In this document: positions 1 through 11,449 of the stretch, piece after piece
Layout of the letters: each line of letters opens with the position of its first letter
How positions within the stretch are numbered: position 1 is the stretch's first letter
DNA from: Chelonoidis abingdonii
Taxonomy: Eukaryota; Chordata; Testudines; Testudinidae
Reading direction: 5' to 3'
NCBI RefSeq assembly: GCF_003597395.2
Contig: NC_133770.1
Location: 198,976,090 to 199,040,089, forward strand
Length of the DNA: 64,000 nucleotides
Notes under the pieces: generated by a model
Told to the model about the DNA's origin: nothing
The model's database searches: none
Seen by the model: the letters and a program-made list of their open reading frames with translations, nothing else
Program-made: the position numbers and the translations under genes

Positions 1-488
1 GCTTTGTCATTTCGTCTTCTGTAACGGAGCTCTGATAGAACAGATTTGTCTCCCCATACAGCGATCAGATCCAGTATCTCCCATACGGTCCATGCTGGAG
101 CTCTTTTTGGCTTTGGGACTGCATCGCAACCCATGCTGATCAGAGCTCCATGCTGGGCAAACAGGAAATGAAATTCAAAAGTTTGCGGGGCTTTTCCTGT
201 CTACGTGGTCATGCATCCGAGTTCAGATTGCTGTCCAGAGCAGTCACAATGGTGCACTGTGGGATACCGCCAGGAGGCCAATACCATTGAATTGTGGCCA
301 CATTAACCCTAATCCGACATGGCAATACCAATTTCAGCGCTACTCCCCTTGTCAGGGAGGAGTATAGAAATCGGTTTAAAGAGCCCTTTATATCGATATA
401 AAGGGCTTCGTTGTGTGGACGGGTGCAGGGTTAGATCGGTTTAATGCTGCTAAATTCAGTTTAAACGTGTAGTGTAGACCAGGCCTTA
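1..488 (-). mobile_element. Non-autonomous DNA transposon (MITE), minus orientation, cut by the window edge
   Basis: Read on the minus strand, this starts with a terminal motif containing GTCTACACTAC (plus-strand 467-488). It continues with sequence that matches the element at 4060-5567 in the same order: the AGCCCTTT hairpin, ATTGGCCTCC, a CCATTGTGAC segment and a CAGGTAGACAGGAAAA-like segment. The left part is outside the window. No coding capacity is seen. Confidence 0.75.
382..407. repeat. 26-bp perfect palindrome inside the MITE
   Basis: Both 13-nt halves (AGCCCTTTATATC and its complement) pair exactly. The copy at 4120-4145 has the same length and the same outer 8-bp arms but an unpaired centre. 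Confidence 0.9.
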
Positions 489-844
489 GTAATGGAAGCT
501 CTAACTCCAACTTAAAGCACTACTTTCTATTATAAAAGCCTGTAACACTACAGAAGCTTTCTTGGATTGAGTGTTTTGACAATTCCTTAGAGAATAAGCT
601 TCAATTTGATAGAATTTCTGGTATGCTGCCATCCCTAGCTCCCCTCTTCTCTCTGTTTCTCTAGCTGCCACAATCTTAACTATGCAGTCACATGCACCAC
701 CTGTGATAGGCCTACAATATTTGGGGTGAGGACAAATCGGTATATGTGATCCACTCGCCACATAGAAGGCATTGCATGCATTGCTCTGCAATGAGAGTTT
801 TACCTGAGGCACCACAGCATGATCGAAACACCAAGTGATTACAC

Positions 845-1470
845 AGTAATCATAGATGCATAGATTCTAAGGCCAGAAAGGTCCATTGTAATCATCCAGT
901 CTGACCTCCTGTATAGCACCAGTCATAGAACTTCCCCAAAATAATTCCTAGAGCAGAGCTTTTAGAAAACCATCCATGTTTGATTAAAAATTTGTCAGTG
1001 ATGGAGAATCCACTATGACCTACTGTAAATTGTTCTAATGGTTAATTATTCTCACCCTTAAAAATTATTTCCAGTCTGAATTTGTCTAAATTCAATGCCC
1101 AGCCTTTTGCAACATGTTACACCTTTGTCTGCTGGATTAAAGAGCCCCTTATTAAATATTTGTTTCCCATGCAGGTACTTGTAGATTGTAATCGAGTCCC
1201 ACCCCTTTTACCTTCTCTTTGAGCTCCTTGAGTCTGTCACTATAAGGCAGGTTTTCTAATCCTTTAATCATTCTTGGGGCTCTCCTTTGAACCCTCTCCA
1301 ATTTATTAACAGCCTTCTTTAACTGTGGGCCCCAGAACTGGACACAGTATACCAGCTGCAGTCACACTAGTGTCAAATGCAGAAGTAAAACAATCTCTCT
1401 ACTCCCACTCAAGAGTCCCTTGTTTATGCATCCCAGGATCGCATTAGATCTTTTAGTTCTTATACATAAA
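845..1470 (-). mobile_element. CR1-clade LINE 3' fragment
   Basis: On the minus strand this reads as a 3' CR1 fragment: 'ACTGTGTCCAGTTCTGGGGC', 'AATAAATTGGAGAGGGTTCA', 'ATGATTAAAGGATTAGAAAA' and finally the 'TACAGGAGGTCAGACTGGAT' tail near 898. The same order occurs in the plus-strand copy at 44430-46372. It is 5'-truncated and decayed, with a deletion in the middle. Confidence 0.85.
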
Positions 1471-1609
1471 AGGATCCAGAGGTTATGCAGTAAAAAGTAC
1501 AAAACCAGTTTTTAAAATCCTGAAAAAGTGATAAAGAAAAATTGTCCAAAGACACTTTTCATTTTTGCATGTACTTCATACTTGCTTGAAGTGAATAGGA
1601 AATTTATTA

Positions 1610-1632
1610 AAAAAAAAAGAGAGAGAGAGAGA
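1610..1632. repeat. A-run followed by (GA)n
   Basis: An A-rich run leading into a short GA microsatellite. Confidence 0.85.
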
Positions 1633-2527
1633 AATCCCAAATATCCAACAGTAGTTCCGTTCAGGACAGAAATGTCACTTCCTATTCTATCTCCAAGTGC
1701 TTTTCCTGTCAGCAAGCCGCTCTCCGTAGGTTATGTAGATCAGAATATGATCATGTATATGCTTTCTGGGCTCCCGGGCATGGGTCCAAATACACTCGTG
1801 GTCTCTTCAGGATTCCCTGTGCTTGACTTTCCTTAAGTGATACTCATATACCCCAATGGGCTTCCTGAGTTTGGCTTCCCTTTGAGGGGCCACATATTCC
1901 CCATCTGCTCTTCCAGACTCCTTGGGTTTGAGTCCTTGACTGGTGGGTGGGGAAAAGTGGCAGTATTTCCCATGTGCACTCACTCACAGTAGATTGTGCA
2001 GATGTTCATAATATAATCCTCTCCTTACTTAAGGCTTTCATGAGCTGTGATCTGCCATCTGTGCCACATGTTTATATTTCTACAGGTCATTTTCAGAGAT
2101 GTCAGATTCTTGCATGCTAGTTAATACTAAATGTCAACATTGTTTTCACTGGGTATCTGACTTAGCACCCATTGAGATGAATAGGGCAGGGCACAGTTCT
2201 CAGAGCTATTGTTTAAGGTCTGCGGACAGATGTCACTGCATTAGTTATTAGGTTTGTGGGTTTGAGGCTATCACGGCAAGCCAGAGGGTTTTTGTTCTTT
2301 TGTTTGTTTTTTTAATTAATGAAAGCTTAGACTCTGGAAAATAAGAAAGCAGTATGAAAAGGGTTCTGTGCTGGTCCACAACAGCTCTCAGTATAGATGC
2401 TTTCCAAGGGGAAAAATATTGGGGGTGGGGCCTGTGGATGGAGCAGCGCACAGAGATGCTTGCCAGCCTTTCCACATAGGAGCTGGATGGAGGACATGCC
2501 ACTGCTTCTGGGAGCTGCTTGAAGTAA

Positions 2528-2900
2528 GCACTGCCCGGAGCCTGCACTCCTGCCTTCTGAACCCCTCAGTCCCAATCCGGATCCCCTTCCTGTACCCCAA
2601 GGTCCTCATCCCCAGCCCACCCCAGAGTCTGCACCCCAGCCAGAGCTGTCATACCCCCCCACCCCAAATCCCTCATCCACAGCCCCACATCAGAGCCCTT
2701 ACCCCTTCCTGCACTCCAGCCCCCTGAGTCATCTCAGTGCAAATGAGTGAGTGAGGGTGGGGAAAGCGAGCGATAGAGGGACGGGGGGTTGACTTAGTGG
2801 GGGCAGGGTCTCAGAGAAGAGGTGAGGCATGGGCGGGGGCCTAAGAGGAGGGGCATGGCAGCGGATGGGGCATAGGTGTTTGGTTTTGTAGAAAGTTGGC
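2528..2900. repeat. C-rich interspersed repeat, probably hAT-derived
   Basis: A strongly C-rich stretch with recurring CCCCA and GCACCCCAG motifs (2540-2740) is followed by a G-rich half (2745-2880) ending near GAAAGTTGGCAAACT. Turtle genomes carry many copies of such CCC-rich elements; I recall them as hAT-like. The ORFs on both strands here are compositional artefacts. Confidence 0.4.
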
Positions 2901-3068
2901 AAACTGATGACCAGACCAGTGGCAGCACAGGTAATGTCAGAGAACTGGACCAGGAAGCTGCACATTGGAGCAGAACCTGATGTTGCAAACATCACTTGAC
3001 GGTTGCAGACAGGTGGAGGCCAGCCAGCCCTGATATGCCCTCTCTGACTACTGAGTCTAATTGTACCT

Positions 3069-4005
3069 TGTGATATTTTGGGGTTCAATCCAGACCAGTA
3101 AAGGTCGTGCCAGTGCCTGCCCTGCAGCTCTGGGTGACTTAAATGCTATGATGTGGTGACTCGACGTCCCGACACCAACAGCCAGTAGATAAGCATGCAG
3201 GTCAAATCATGACTTCCACCACGCAGTTACTTTTTACAAAGTGACCCCAAAACTCCCCCTGTCCTGAATTTTCCCCAAACCATCTCTTTGCAGTGTCCAG
3301 CCCTCTCACTGAACACTTAATGAAGTTATTGCCTGTTGCTCCTTTAAGGAGACAATATCCTGCAACTCATTTGACAAACACTCTTATTTCAATCACAGCA
3401 CTATACTGGTAGTAAAAGTAAAATAAGTGTATTTAACAAAATAGCATAGGTTTACGTGATACCAAGTATAAGGAATAAAGATTGACAGGGTTACAAGCAA
3501 ACAAAAGTAAAAAATACATTTCTAAGAATAAAACTTAATTTTAGCAAATTACCATCTTTGCCTAAACAGATTTGTCACCTAAACTTAATTCCCAGAGAGT
3601 TCAGTCTCCTGAGTTGAACGATACAATGCTATTTGATTTCAAGAGCTCTGATCAATTTAAAACCCCAAATGATGGTTTCCAAAATGGCTTTCTGTTTCTG
3701 CTTATATCACCAAAGTTCATTGGCCCTGTTACAAAACAGAGGAAGGCTTCCTGCTGTTCTTCCCTTCTAGTTGACTTCCCTTCCCTCTGCTGATTTGCAT
3801 GTACATAGGGCTTCCATGTTTTGATTCTATAATGCATAAGTTACACTGGAGATGGGGAGGTAGCTATCTTCCCTCCTATCTGGGAGAAAACCTGTTTTTC
3901 CCTGTGGTCACAGACTTTAAAGCATAATATCTGTGAGTATCCATAATTACTGATACAGTATTAATGCATACATTTCATAATGCTATCAATCACCTGTGTG
4001 TCACA
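3069..4005 (-). mobile_element. LTR-like repeat, minus orientation (tentative)
   Basis: The ends read TGTGATATT and TGTGTCACA, that is, TGTGA...TCACA. A middle segment (CCAAGTATAAGGAATAAAGA, about 3462-3481) resembles the part of the LTR-like element at 60866-62097 that lies in the same relative position. I found no matching target-site duplication, so the ends are uncertain. Confidence 0.35.
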
Positions 4006-4119
4006 GGCTTGATACACTTTTATAATGCAGTAATATTGTATACAATCAGTTGATTCAATTGCTTAGGTCGAATTTAGCAGTGTTACCTCGATTTAAGCCT
4101 GGATCCGTCCACAAGACAA

Positions 4120-4145
4120 AGCCCTTTTTTTCGACTTAAAGGGCT
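4120..4145. repeat. Hairpin within the MITE
   Basis: Arms AGCCCTTT and AAAGGGCT flank a 10-nt centre. It is the counterpart of the perfect palindrome at 382-407. Confidence 0.8.
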
Positions 4146-4716
4146 CTTTAAATCAATTTCTTTACTCCACCTCCAACAAGGGGTTTAGTGCTGAAATCAG
4201 CTTTGCTGGGTCGAATTTGGGGTAGTGTGGACACAATTCGATGGTATTGGCCTCTGAGAGCTATCCCAGAGTGCTCCATTGTGACCGCTCTGGCCAGCGC
4301 TCTCAACTCAGATGCACTGGCCAGGTAGACAGGAAAAAGCCTGCAAACTTTTGAATTTCATTTCCTGTTTGGCCAGCATAGCAAGCTGATCAGCACAGGT
4401 GACCATGCAGAGCTCATGCAGAGCTCCTATCAGCATGACGTGCACATTGCTGGGGCACATTGCATGGCCTGTACTTTGTGAGAAGTCTATGCCCATGTCT
4501 ATGTCCTCATCAATCTCATCACTGTGCTGTGATCACTTCCTCACCTGGTTATGCTTTAGCAGCTTCTGGTTCTGCCCTGAAAAGAGGTGCGAAACAATTG
4601 TCTGCTGTTGCTCTGATGGAGGGAGAGGTGACTGACAACATGGCTTACAGGGAATTAAAATTAACAAAAGGGGTGGCTTTGCATCAAGGAGAAACACAAA
4701 TAACTGTCAGACAGAA

Positions 4717-4762
4717 TGGCCCCCTCAAGGATTGAACTCAAAATCCTGGGTTTAGCAGGCCC
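4717..4762 (-). repeat. Degenerate tRNA-Ser-like segment inside the MITE
   Basis: The minus strand reads GGCCTGCTAAACCCAGGATT, then TTGAGTTCAATCC. That resembles an anticodon arm with CTGCTAA in the loop (anticodon GCT) followed by a T-arm with a TTCAATC loop. The D-arm side is not preserved. It is a tRNA-derived relic within the transposon, not a functional tRNA. Confidence 0.4.
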
Positions 4763-4833
4763 TTGTTTTCACAAAACAAATCAGGTCAATTTCTTGTTTT
4801 GATCAACTCCATCTATCTTTTACATCTTAAACT

Positions 4834-4950
4834 GGCAGAAGACGGTGCAGTATGACTGCTAGCCATAATCATCTCCCGGATGCTCAGCAGAAGATGGTGA
4901 AGTACGACTGCTAGCCATCGTCATCTCCTGGGTGCTTGGCAGAAAATGGG
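4834..4950. repeat. 52-bp tandem repeat, about 2.2 copies
   Basis: Units start at about 4834, 4886 and 4938 (GGCAGAAGACGG, AGCAGAAGATGG, GGCAGAAAATGG) and share GACTGCTAGCCAT and TCATCTCC. It lies inside the MITE. Confidence 0.8.
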
Positions 4951-5567
4951 AATAACTTGGGTGAGTCACTCCCATGTCTGCCCAGCGCCCCTGACCGACC
5001 TCACTGAGGTTGGCTAAAAGAGCACCCAGGAGTACAACGACGATGGCTACCAATTGTAATGCACTGTCTGCTGCCAAAAGGCAATGAGCTGCTGCTATGT
5101 AGCAATGCAGTCCCACGTCTGCCAGCACCCAGGAGACATACGGTGATGGTGAGCTGAGCAGGCTCCATGCTTGCCATGGTATGGCGTCTGCTCAGGTAAT
5201 CCAGGAAAAAAGGTGTGAAACCATTGTCTGCCATTGCTTTCATGGAGGGAGAGAGAGAGAGGGGGGACTGATGACATGTACCCAGAACCACCCGCGACAC
5301 TGTTTTTGCCCCATCAGGTATTAGGATCTCAACCCAGAATTCCAATTGATGGAGACTGCGGGAACTGTGGGATAGCTACACACAGCTACCCACAGTTCAA
5401 TGCTCCATAAGTCAATGCTAGCCTCGGTACTGTGGATGCAGTCCACCGACTTAATGCACATATAGCATTTTGTGTGGAGACACGCACAATTGACTGTATA
5501 AAAATGATTTCTAAAAAAACAACTTCTACAAATTTGACCTTATTTTGTAGTGTAGACATACCCTTAG

Positions 5568-8500
5568 TGTGCAAGCAAATATTCAGTCATTATAAAACAT
5601 ACTGTCTAGTTGTTAGTTTTTGTTTACATGAGTTTCTGTTTAGAGGCAGTTGTTCTGTGAAAAGGGAACAGTAGCAGATTTTGCTTTCTGCATTGGTCAC
5701 AGATTAGAGTCAGTTCTTGAGACAGAGTAGCTGTTTGGGATTGCTTTTGGGTGTTGGGCAGAGATTCCTAAAATAAGGAATTTCCTGCGAGATGTTTGGC
5801 TATCTCTGTTCTAGGATTGGGGTTTATGTATAAATAGAAGAAATTGGAATATACCAGGAGTCTGTCTCACTGATTTCTCTTCCAATGGAAAGCTGATCTG
5901 CAAGGCCTTGGACAGCTGTTCCTCAGCTGAGGGATGATGCTGGAATGAGAATCGGATATTTGTGTTTGAAGGCGCAACAAATACAGTACCTTACATTTTA
6001 AAAATGCTTTTCAAATTTAAATTTAACTAATTAATTTTCATAAACATTCCTGTAAGGATAAGGAAATACCATCCTATTTTGACAGAGGAGGAAACTGAGG
6101 CCAAATGGTTGATATTTGCCCAAGGCTTCATAAGAAGTCAATATTACACCCAGGATTAGAACACAGGAATTCTTTATTCCCAATCTTTGCTCCCAGTTCC
6201 ATGTTGCAATCAAAGAGTATACAATATCTGATTCAATGGTATGCAAGACCTACCCTGTTTACCCAGGATCCTCCACAGAAAAGAATTCAAGACTATCATT
6301 TAAACTCCAGACAGGCCTTTTGGCTAATAAACTCAGCTATATTAATGATTTGGCTGAGCCAGCTCTCATAACAACCCTATAACCAAAATGAGCTCACTGT
6401 AACAGATCATGTTGTCAGTCAGAAAAAAGAAAACAAAAACCTCCACACAACTACACTAAAAAGTATTTATCCTGTATTTTCTTTTTTTCTAATTAGGCTG
6501 CATCTTTTAAGGGAAAATGTGCATGACTGTTTGTTTAATGTACTATTTTAAATAAAATCAAAACCCTACTTTCTTTTCCCGTTAAAGTCTGGAATTCCTT
6601 AAAATATAAATAATACATCACAGGAAAATTATGAATGAGGACATACACACATTTTCTCAAGCTTTCCTCTCAGTTATCATGTTACACATCAAGCTGTTGC
6701 AGTATAATGTGCTACTGTAATAGTTTTAGTATATTAAATCCCCTCACAGCTGATCCTCAGCACTAATGCCTATGCTGTAGCAGAATATGGTGGTATACCT
6801 TTGAAGTAATAAATAGTACATTATAGTTGCAATTTATTTAAGATATCAGTTACAGTATGTGAGGGAGTAGCATAATAGTTCATAATAATAAGAATTCATT
6901 CAAATATCACAATAAAACATATTTCATAGCTATGCTATCATTAGAGTGCTTCACATTTGTGGAATTTGAATGAGGAAATGTACAAGAACAACTGAAAACA
7001 CATTTTATAGCATTTGAACAAAAGAATTACCATAGGTAGGTTAACTAAAGGTAGGCTTGACAGAATTTTGATTTTTTTAATAAAATTTTGACATATAATA
7101 TCTATGTTTATTTTTAAGTATTTTTTTCTATTTTAAATCAATTTAAGCTTCATAGTTGCATAAGATTATGGGTGTTAAAAGCATAAAAATATAAAAACTT
7201 AACTTTTCACAGCTGCAGGAAATCATGGGAGGCATCACACATGAGAGTAGACATTGAGATTCAAAAAGTTAGAGCTTTATAACCAAATTGTTGACACTGC
7301 ATATCAAAATATAGAGTTAGTATTCTTAAATCAAACTCTAATAAGTTCTCAAGCAGCATTTTTTATATTGCCTATCTGTAAATTTCTATTATCATCCATA
7401 GAAACATTTTTAATCAGTTTGTGTGTGTGTACAGAGAAGTTAACCTTTGCTAACATTTATCAATAAAAATATAATCCTCCCAAGCCTAACTAAAGGCAAC
7501 TGTATGTTGTCCTGTTGAGTGACCTCTGTAACAGTTCCACTCCCCTGCAATTCGTGCATATAGAAGAAAGTTGGTCTTATTCAAGTACCTGTGAAGGTTA
7601 AGAGTCAAGACTATATATAATGTTGATATCACGAAATTCTGATGTTGTAAAAATAACCAAAAATGCCATTAACATAGTACATGAGGTCATCGGGTGCCTG
7701 AGATGTTTATATAGCCTTATAATAGTTTTTCACTGTTGTTTTCTTTAAAGAAGGGTCCAAGTGATGATCTCAGATTCATTAATTTACTATTGTATGGTGT
7801 ATTTTTTTATTAATTACTTCCATTTAGGAGAGCATTAAAGACTTTTTGGATTAAAAGACACTTTCAAGTTTCAAAACTGACCACCATCTTGGATTTGTAT
7901 TGGAATTCTAAAAGAAGAGTCTCCCGATGAAGATTTTTAAAAAAAGGTTTCTTTTAATCAGCAAAAATGTTACTTAGGCATTTTTTTAAAATGACCAAGT
8001 GTGATTTTTCCATGTGAAAACAAACTTCGAAATGATTTCATAAATAGTCATAACGTCTCAAGGAGGAAGTTTAAGTTTAATTTCAGGTTTGAAGCTTCAG
8101 AAATTGATGATGATGTCCTCCACCTAAGAAGGAAATACAGCATGCTAGGATTGCTGTGTGGGCTCTGGGAGTCAGGAAGCTAGATAAAGTGAGTGCTTTC
8201 TAACAGTAATTTATCCGGAAAAAAAGGTTTGTTATTTACATGTTGAAAAAGATAATATAGGTATTGCATTATCAGGGAACTACCGATTTGCTTCGTATAA
8301 ACGTATACCTTTCCTGTTACAAACTACCATGGGTATGATGCGGGGTGTTTATCCTAACTGGCAGTGATTTTGTTTTGTTTCTTTGTTGTAACTACTAACC
8401 CTTCCTGATGGACAAATATTGCACCTCTATTAGCCTGGTACCTTTCACTTACTTGAATAGTTTCAGTGAGGTTAATGGCTATTCACATGTAAAGCGGAGA

Positions 8501-8981
8501 AGATTAGCTCCCAGTTGATCTAAATGTGGCTCAGAGAATGTGAATTTCTCTTTAGAGATATTAGTGACATCACCATGCTTCATTTATCAACACCAACAGA
8601 TAGGATTTCACTGTTGTGCTTCTAAAGGAAAGGGGTCAATTCTGATGTTAGTGTAACTCCTTTTCCTCCTGATTTACACTAGCGTGACCAGATTCAAGCT
8701 TGAATGCTCCTCAAAAGTATACGTAATCCATTAAATGTCTGTATGTAGCAATCTAACAATAACCAGTTTAACAAAGAGTATGACAATCTTCCACACCATA
8801 GACAATCAGAAAAATGCTTCTGCGTCCTTGCCACAAGCTTCTTCCAGTGTTTGCGGAGAGGGATTCACCTGAAAGGGACTTTTTTTTAAAATATATTTCC
8901 TGCGGTTGCTGTGTCTGTCCCACTCTGTAACACCAAAACTTTACATTTAAATTACTAAAATAATTTCACAAATTGATATTT
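5568..8981. other. AT-rich intergenic DNA upstream of CBLN2
   Basis: Apart from a MIR-like SINE near 6040-6200, I see no gene, RNA or element. Long runs of AT-rich, unique-looking sequence (6400-8900) could hold conserved non-coding elements, but that cannot be judged without alignment. Confidence 0.5.
6036..6200 (+). repeat. MIR-like SINE fragment
   Basis: Contains GAGGAAACTGAGGCCAAATG, then TTTGCCCAAGGCTTCATAAG and AGGATTAGAACACAGG, the order of the core region of MIR-type SINEs. Confidence 0.6.
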
Positions 8982-9113
8982 ATGTTTCCAGTTTATTTTC
9001 TGTTGGCAGCTAGTGGCACATTTTGTTATGAGTTAATACAAGGGAAACATTTTGGAGTTATTGGTCGAGAACTCTTACAACTTGAAGACTGTATGATTCA
9101 ACAGATAAGGTGA
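8982..9113 (+). other. Exon-like block with a 43-codon ORF, product not recognised
   Basis: The segment 8992-9109 is bounded by TTTATGTTTCCAG upstream and ATAAG/GTGAGA downstream, a strong acceptor and donor pair 118 bp apart. The same stretch is open from an ATG at 8982 to a TGA at 9111-9113. The 43-aa product begins MFPVYFLLAASGTFCYEL, with a hydrophobic N-terminus and a polar C-terminal half. I do not recognise the protein. It may be an internal exon of a non-coding or coding transcript upstream of CBLN2, a small ORF, or chance. The Kozak context is weak (T at -3), which favours the exon or chance readings. Confidence 0.25.
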
Positions 9114-10718
9114 GAAGCCTTTTATCTTTAGATCACTGGTTTAAATCAGGTTGGTACTGACTTAAAAAAACATGACCCCAAAGAAATGAGCTGGTGGGTC
9201 TCAGCTCAATTTCTAATAGACACTTATCCACATCCTAAAAACCACCAACACACCTGGACCTGACTGCTTTGCTGAAACTCTCAGCAGAATAGCCAATGAG
9301 TTAAGAGCCGGTATTAACTCTGTTCTCCTTAAAGGGAGACCCTCCAGACCAGGGAAGAGAGACATTGACAGAAAAGGTTTGAGGGAATTTACACTGCTGC
9401 TCTCAGTGCTCTACTTGTTCTGTGCATAGGGAGAGGGCTGAAGTTTCTAAGGTTCTCAATTTGGCACCTTTCATGAACAACAAATTTCCATTGCTTTTCA
9501 TGAGTGACAAATTGGGAGGGAGGGGGAAGACTGAGAGTCCTAAAATTAAAACCTATCAATTTTATTTTGTATTTATTTATTTTGAAGAATATTTTCTGCT
9601 CTCCCCCCCCTTCAGTGAACTACATTTACTTTGGACTCCATTTCAAATTTTAAAAGTTCAGCATTGCCACCTACAAAAGAAAGAAATTGGAAAAGTGCTG
9701 ATGTCAGCCACTGATCTCCCGGCAGACTGCATGTTCATCTGAGTCAAGATAACATTGTCATATTGGGAACCCTGTTTCCTAGTGATTACCTCCAAAATTA
9801 TATAATTAAATATCTGGCCAAAAAGAAAACGTTTTTATTCTCCTATTCTTCATTCACTTTGATGCTGGGAGAGCATCTACTGGTGATGTTATAACTAGAG
9901 ATGGTTAATGGTACTGACCTACTCTGTAAAGCACTTTGAATTCTACTGATAAAAAACGCTATGTAAGAGCTAGGTATTATTATGAACTATTTTAAAAATG
10001 AAGGAATTCAGCTAGAAATCACAGGTCAGATTGTGCAGCCGCACAAGGACCGCTACAGTGGAAATAAAGAGGGCATCAGGAATCTCGCCCTTATGCCCAC
10101 ATAAAGTGGATGGCTGCAGGAGCAGTGTGTGTGTGTGTGTGTGTATGTGGAGGGGGGGAGGAGTTGCAAGGACAGTGACATGACACTGATCCCCAACTTA
10201 GGAAGTAATCAATATAGACGATAAGGTCCTTGGGACAGAGACTTTTCTTTTGGTTCTGTGTTTGTGCAGTGTACAAGGAAGTCCTAGTCTAGGACTGAGG
10301 TCCGAGGCACTAACACTATATACATACTAGCTGAGCACCAGAAGTAGGCCAGCATGTTGTGGGTAGGGGTGATTTAGGAGAGCATCCCTGGAAGAATTTC
10401 AGTGGCTTGAACCTTCCCACACTCTCCTACAACATTGGATAATTCCTTAAGGACACAATCTGACCTTTGCTATGGGTTTCTGATATTTGCTAATGCTGTA
10501 TATTTTCAGCTTCCTAGTTTCATTGCCTCTACCCACAAGAGAGACTATCCATTAAAATAATTGTATACTAAATCTGAAATTAAATGTCCCTTTGTGATAA
10601 CAATCTATATGTTTGGAATTCCTGGCACATTGCTTAGCTGTGATTTTTAGGGCAGAATTAATTTCTGGATGCAAACCATCACAAGACACCCATAAAAACT
10701 CCCTACATGTGATTAAAT
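9114..10718. other. Intergenic DNA upstream of CBLN2
   Basis: No gene is supported. There is a (GT)n microsatellite at 10125-10144 and a short LINE-tail-like stretch near 10255-10330 (GTGCAGTGTACAAGGAAGTC...GGACTGAGGTCC). Confidence 0.5.
10125..10144. repeat. (GT)n microsatellite
   Basis: About ten GT units. Confidence 0.95.
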
Positions 10719-10959
10719 CCAGGGGCAGCTATAGACATTTCGGTGCCCCAAGCACGGCGGCATGCCGCAGGGAGCGCTCTGCCGGTGGCCGGTCTGGCGG
10801 CTCTGGTGGACCTCCAGAGTTGCGGGACCAGCGGACCCTCCGCAGGTATGTTGCTGAAGGCACCCTGCCTGCCGCCGTCCCGGCGACCGCCAGAGTGCCC
10901 CCTGCAGCATGCCGCCCCAAGCATGTGCTTGGCGTGCTGGGGCCTGGAGCCGCCCCTGG
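10719..10959. mobile_element. GC-rich MITE with terminal inverted repeats and target duplication
   Basis: The ends are CCAGGGGCAGCT and AGCCGCCCCTGG, which pair as a terminal inverted repeat with one mismatch and a one-base offset. The direct repeat TTAAAT flanks both sides (10713-10718 and 10960-10965). The interior is CpG-rich and non-coding. TTAA lies within the duplication, as in piggyBac-type insertion, but the superfamily is not settled. Confidence 0.8.
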
Positions 10960-10965
10960 TTAAAT

Positions 10966-11449
10966 CAGAATATTGATGCTGAATACTTACTTCCCATTCA
11001 TTTCTGAGAAGAGAATTTTGCCATTGATATATAACTATACATTTTGCCCTACTGAGGAGCATTAGACGGTCATCAGTTACTAATTAGTGATTCATGTAAA
11101 GTTTTCTGATATTTTATTTTCCTATGCTGAAAGCTGAGTAGCGGGAACTTAGGAAAATGTCAAGCTGTAACTAAAAATACTTTGAAAAAATTGTATTTTT
11201 AAATGTTGCTTTAACAAGAGGGTTCGTCTTTAAAGCTTTCCCTCTCTCTTCCTAGTTTCAGCCATAACCACGTAGCAGCAGCACTGAGATGTGCAAATAT
11301 TTTGCAGCCAGTAATCACTGATGCTAACTTTGACTGCAGCATTCATCATCATGGAAGTGCTGGCTATGTAAAGCAGCAAGGCTCTGCAAGCCTCCCAGAT
11401 CACACTGGGGGGAAAGGGGAGGGGAGAACTTAATTTATGGGTTAGAGCT
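10966..11449. other. Intergenic DNA just upstream of the CpG-rich CBLN2 region
   Basis: AT-rich up to about 11220, then more mixed. No gene or repeat recognised. Confidence 0.5.

Larger units (their letters stand above)
4060..5567 (+). mobile_element. Non-autonomous Harbinger-like DNA transposon (MITE)
   Basis: The element begins around the GGTCGAATTTAGCAG motif and ends with GTAGTGTAGACATACCCTTA, whose complement carries the GTCTACACTAC terminus also seen at 467-488. The 5' terminus itself seems lost. It includes a hairpin (4120-4145), a degraded tRNA-like segment (4717-4762) and a 52-bp tandem repeat (4834-4950). It has no transposase. The termini resemble the 5' end of the Harbinger element at 49797 (GGCCTTGTCTGCATTTC), which suggests trans-mobilisation by that family. 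Confidence 0.75.

Noticed and set aside
3069..4005. A confident solo LTR with target duplication
   Set aside because: TG...CA-like ends exist, but the flanks (TACCT and GGCTT) do not match, so it is kept only as a tentative call.
10613..11062. ORFs of 60-119 codons on both strands at about 10.7 kb
   Set aside because: They arise from the GC-rich MITE at 10719-10959.
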